Part shown: piece after piece, positions 21,693 through 23,086 of the stretch
Layout of the letters: each line of letters opens with the position of its first letter
How positions within the stretch are numbered: the stretch's first letter is position 1
Virus record (IMG/VR): IMGVR_UViG_3300032214_001169
Coordinates: 1 to 23,086 of that record
Reading direction: 5' to 3' (one strand)
Length of the DNA stretch: 23,086 nucleotides
Source: a virus
Notes under the pieces: generated by a model
The model's input: the letters and a program-made list of their open reading frames with translations, nothing else
Told to the model about the DNA's origin: nothing
Databases searched by the model: none
Translations under genes and position numbers: made by a program

Positions 21693-22042
21693 GTCAACTT
21701 CGTGATGTGATTGAAACAGCACAAAATACGGAAAAACCTATGGATCACTGGACATCAGTAGAAAAAGAAAATTGTAAGTCACGCTACGGTTGTGAGATTA
21801 TGATTGAGAATGGTTCGCCTGCTGATGTCCGCACCAAGGAAGCACCCAATGATGCTTACATTGTTCAGTATGTTGTGGAAGGAGAAATTTGTTACGATCT
21901 TACACGAGGATCTAGAACTAAATTGTTTGATATGTACTGGGATAAGTTTCGTGAAAATCTCAAGTCTATTGAGTTTGGTTATGGTCGTGTCAATCCCAAA
22001 CTCTGGGGTTATCAATCACCTCAAAAGAAAAAACGGAAGTGA
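21689..22042 (+). CDS. conserved cyanophage hypothetical protein, GTG start
   Basis: 117 residues. GTG start at 21689 overlapping the previous TGA, with GGAGGG at 21678-21683, five bases upstream. Seen: an N-terminal helix (L-R-D-V-I-E-T-A-Q), C-K-S-R-Y-G-C-E-I-M-I-E (29-40) and A-P-N-D-A-Y-I-V-Q-Y-V-V-E-G-E-I-C-Y-D-L-T-R-G (about 52-73). These are followed by L-F-D-M-Y-W-D-K-F (about 79-87), a Gly/Tyr-rich segment and a basic end (Q-K-K-K-R-K). I recall homologues next to the DUF6433-like gene in cyanophages but know no function. It is the last gene before a regulatory region. Confidence 0.7.
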   Translation: MSQLRDVIETAQNTEKPMDHWTSVEKENCKSRYGCEIMIENGSPADVRTKEAPNDAYIVQYVVEGEICYDLTRGSRTKLFDMYWDKFRENLKSIEFGYGRVNPKLWGYQSPQKKKRK

Positions 22043-22126
22043 TTTTCCAAATCGGAGGGAAATTTTTCCGGCAAAATTTTGAGTTCTTAAAGTTTTTTAA
22101 AATTGTATCGCATTTTACAAAAAAAC

Positions 22127-22155
22127 TTGTATAAATTACCGTAACGAGGTATAAT
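22127..22155 (+). promoter_or_regulatory. sigma70-type promoter for the small-gene cluster
   Basis: TTGTAT (22127-22132), 17 bp, TATAAT (22150-22155). The -35 has two mismatches; the -10 is perfect. It lies in a 178-bp gap otherwise free of ORFs. The start would be near 22162, leaving a leader of about 59 nt before the ATG at 22221. Confidence 0.65.
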
Positions 22156-22160
22156 ACCTC
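22146..22160. promoter_or_regulatory. palindrome GAGGTATAATACCTC covering the -10 box
   Basis: Two exact 7-bp arms flank one central A, centred on the TATAAT. A dimeric repressor bound here would block the promoter. It may instead be a small hairpin just upstream of the start, or chance. No second copy occurs in the window. Confidence 0.45.
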
Positions 22161-22220
22161 TACGTTCATCTGGAACATACCAGACGGAAGTAAGCCGACT
22201 CGGAACGAAGCCGTTCATCT
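22161..22220 (+). other. structured 5' leader of the small-gene cluster
   Basis: CGTTCATCT occurs at 22163-22171 and again at 22212-22220, just before the ATG. One hairpin is TCTGG (22169-22173) with CCAGA (22180-22184). Another is GAACG (22203-22207) with CGTTC (22212-22216). The first CGTTC (22163-22167) could pair with the same GAACG, so two folds compete. AAGCCGACT at 22192-22200 recurs at 22363-22371. Confidence 0.4.
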
Positions 22221-22373
22221 ATGGAAGCAATCATTCTAACCTGCTTACAAGCACAACTAATGGTAGGAAGAGTCCTTAAACACGACATTCCTCATCAAGC
22301 GAAGAATGATATTATTTGGGAGATTAAACAGATCTCACCAAAAACTTGTCCCATAGACGCAAAAGCCGACTGA
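22221..22373 (+). CDS. small cyanophage protein, 50 residues
   Basis: A 50-residue ORF from ATG 22221 to TGA 22371-22373. It starts with a hydrophobic helix (M-E-A-I-I-L-T-C-L-Q-A-Q-L-M-V-G-R-V) and continues with K-H-D-I-P and D-I-I-W-E-I-K-Q-I-S-P-K-T-C-P-I-D-A-K-A-D. It carries two cysteines. From memory, very similar 50-residue proteins recur in T4-like cyanophages, which is the main reason for calling it real; I do not know a function. The ATG directly follows the second CGTTCATCT repeat of the leader and has no ribosome-binding site, so the leader structure may control its translation. Confidence 0.6.
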   Translation: MEAIILTCLQAQLMVGRVLKHDIPHQAKNDIIWEIKQISPKTCPIDAKAD

Positions 22374-22412
22374 AGGAACGCTCTTTAGCCTCAAAATTAA
22401 GGAGAAAACCTA

Positions 22413-22550
22413 ATGTCTAAAGTCGTATATCGTGGTGTTGAATACGATACCCAAAAGCGTATTGAATATCAACAACAAATGCAACAGCAAGCCCAACAAT
22501 ACAACGAAACCTATCGTGGTGTTAAGTTTGTAAAGGAGGGGCACAAATGA
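22413..22550 (+). CDS. DUF4278-like small protein
   Basis: 45 residues from ATG 22413, with AAGGAG at 22399-22404 as ribosome-binding site. Seen: V-V-Y-R-G-V-E-Y-D near the N-terminus, a Gln-rich helix (Y-Q-Q-Q-M-Q-Q-Q-A-Q-Q-Y), and Y-R-G-V-K-F near the C-terminus. The paired Y-R-G-V-x-Y/F motifs are characteristic of DUF4278, a short domain found mostly in cyanobacteria and their phages, of unknown function. The ends of the protein are therefore host-like, and the centre is a spacer. Its TGA overlaps the next ATG (ATGA at 22547). Confidence 0.7.
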   Translation: MSKVVYRGVEYDTQKRIEYQQQMQQQAQQYNETYRGVKFVKEGHK

Positions 22551-22645
22551 AGAAACTTAACTTCCTACAACTTATTAAAGAACAAAAACAAAAAGAAGAT
22601 CGTCGTCATCAAGCACAACTAGCACAACTAGTTGGGGCAAAGTGA
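22547..22645 (+). CDS. 32-residue basic peptide ORF
   Basis: 32 residues, MKKLNFLQLIKEQKQKEDRR then a Q/A/L-rich helix with a short duplication (A-Q-L-A-Q-L). It has ATGA overlap with the gene before and TGATG overlap with the gene after. AAGGAGGGG at 22533-22541, within the previous gene, is a strong ribosome-binding site. Coupling on both sides and the good site favour translation. An amphipathic helix is likely; function unknown. Confidence 0.55.
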   Translation: MKKLNFLQLIKEQKQKEDRRHQAQLAQLVGAK

Positions 22646-22731
22646 TGGGACAAGTCATCATATCTTCAACTGCTGCGATTGCGTTGATGACCATACTACT
22701 GTCATCATACATTCAGTGGCTTTATAAGTAA
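22645..22731 (+). CDS. 28-residue single-pass membrane peptide
   Basis: 28 residues: V-I-I-S-S-T-A-A-I-A-L-M-T-I-L-L-S-S-Y-I-Q-W-L-Y-K, almost entirely one transmembrane helix with a C-terminal Lys. The start overlaps the previous stop (TGATG). Very small membrane proteins of this size are common in cyanobacterial photosystems and also in phages, but I see no match to a named subunit. It is followed after six bases by a terminator, so the three miniature genes form one unit. Confidence 0.5.
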   Translation: MGQVIISSTAAIALMTILLSSYIQWLYK

Positions 22732-22737
22732 GTCATC

Positions 22738-22762
22738 AAGGAGGGGCAACCCTCCTTTTTTT
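22738..22762 (+). terminator. intrinsic terminator with GCAA tetraloop
   Basis: AAGGAGGG (22738-22745), loop GCAA, CCCTCCTT (22750-22757), T-tract through 22762. The GNRA-type loop and perfect 8-bp stem make this the cleanest terminator in the window. Confidence 0.93.
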
Positions 22763-22848
22763 AATAGGTATAAACTCGTAGGCATAAATTATTGTTAAGG
22801 AATCAACACAAAACACCTAGATAGTAGTAGAATATAGAGGTGAAGCGT

Positions 22849-22947
22849 ATGAACGAAAACCCCTTTGTTATGTTATTCTATGTGCATGGAGGTTATTATG
22901 CACAACCTAATCTCTTACAATCAACTAGCTGGATGGGAACACTTTGA
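22849..22947 (+). CDS. possible 32-residue upstream ORF
   Basis: ATG at 22849 is preceded by GAGGTG (22837-22842) at good spacing and runs 32 codons to TGA 22945-22947. The peptide (M-N-E-N-P-F-V-M-L-F-Y-V-H-G-G-Y-Y-A-Q-P...) overlaps the start of the next gene in another frame. It may be a leader peptide that places ribosomes near the next start, or a chance ORF. Confidence 0.3.
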   Translation: MNENPFVMLFYVHGGYYAQPNLLQSTSWMGTL

Positions 22948-23074
22948 GGAGACAGTAGAACGATCTAATGAACAGAACGACTTAGTTAATGATTATTTTA
23001 ATTGTTTGATTGAGTGTGATGATGAAAAACAAACTTGTAAAAGAATTTGTAGGGAGTTGTTAAGCAAGTCATAA
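22898..23074 (+). CDS. small cyanophage hypothetical protein, 58 residues
   Basis: 58 residues from ATG 22898, chosen over the upstream in-frame ATG at 22865 because GGAGG (22888-22892) sits five bases before it. Seen: S-Y-N-Q-L-A-G-W-E-H-F-E-E-T-V-E-R, then an acidic helix and C-L-I-E-C-D-D-E-K-Q-T-C-K-R-I-C near the C-terminus. The four cysteines (spaced C-x3-C-x7-C-x3-C) could form a helical hairpin with two disulfides or bind metal. I recall similar short proteins in cyanophages, without function. The TAA stop overlaps an ATG at 23074 that may begin another gene cut by the window end. Confidence 0.6.
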   Translation: MHNLISYNQLAGWEHFEETVERSNEQNDLVNDYFNCLIECDDEKQTCKRICRELLSKS

Positions 23075-23086
23075 TGAAACGGGGGG

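Noticed and set aside
22043-22220. tRNA or other known RNA gene in the gap
   Set aside because: The short hairpins do not form a cloverleaf and there is no CCA-end or T-loop motif; treated as a leader instead. No tRNA was seen anywhere in the window.
22645-22731. 28-residue membrane peptide as a photosystem or cytochrome subunit
   Set aside because: Size and single helix are compatible, but no diagnostic sequence of a named subunit is visible.

Overview
The window looks like part of a T4-like (myoviral) marine cyanophage genome of the kind that infects Synechococcus or Prochlorococcus. I base this on the architecture, not on a database search. It has a late module of giant modular tail-fibre genes, late-promoter-like TATAAATA boxes, a block of glycan-related accessory genes, a CPYC glutaredoxin in a compact run of small genes, and tiny cyanobacterial-type ORFs including a DUF4278-like one. 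Every convincing gene is on the + strand.

Layout. 1-210: C-terminus of an HNH-like endonuclease. 217-242: a perfect 26-bp palindrome. 263-9101: six structural genes, read as tail fibres or fibre accessories. Three begin with Mtd_N-like anchors (263, 853, 5596). One is a 1091-residue fibre with two collagen-like stretches (2275-5550). One is a 1025-residue fibre with cysteine-rich 17-residue YadA-like repeats and a C-terminal S74 chaperone (6024-9101). These genes share recognisable protein cassettes. 9123-9163: a transcription terminator with a consensus sigma70 promoter nested in it. 9188-14427: an AT-rich, tightly coupled operon of a YkgJ-like Cys-cluster protein, four glycosyltransferase-like proteins, two class I methyltransferases and one unknown. 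14475-16322: a GT9-like glycosyltransferase and a sulfotransferase. 16319-16453: a compact promoter-to-terminator unit that looks like a small structured RNA gene. 16508-20465: a second glycan cassette with a glycosyltransferase-methyltransferase fusion, UDP-galactopyranose mutase, a glycosyltransferase with a helical-repeat tail, and a 2OG-Fe(II) oxygenase-like protein. 20468-22042: glutaredoxin and four small phage genes. 22127-23086: a palindromic promoter, a structured leader, three translationally linked miniature ORFs, a GNRA-loop terminator and a last small gene.

How it works together. The fibre genes carry late-type boxes. The glycan genes carry host-type TTGACA-N17-TATAAT promoters, so I infer that they are expressed early, through host RNA polymerase. 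They could remodel the host surface or intracellular sugar pools, or make a glycan later placed on the virion. Three of these promoters sit 22-24 nt from the ATG and imply nearly leaderless mRNAs.

The strongest candidates for something undescribed are the RNA unit at 16319-16453, the promoter-in-terminator at 9123-9163, the fixed-geometry promoter set, and the cysteine-ladder fibre.
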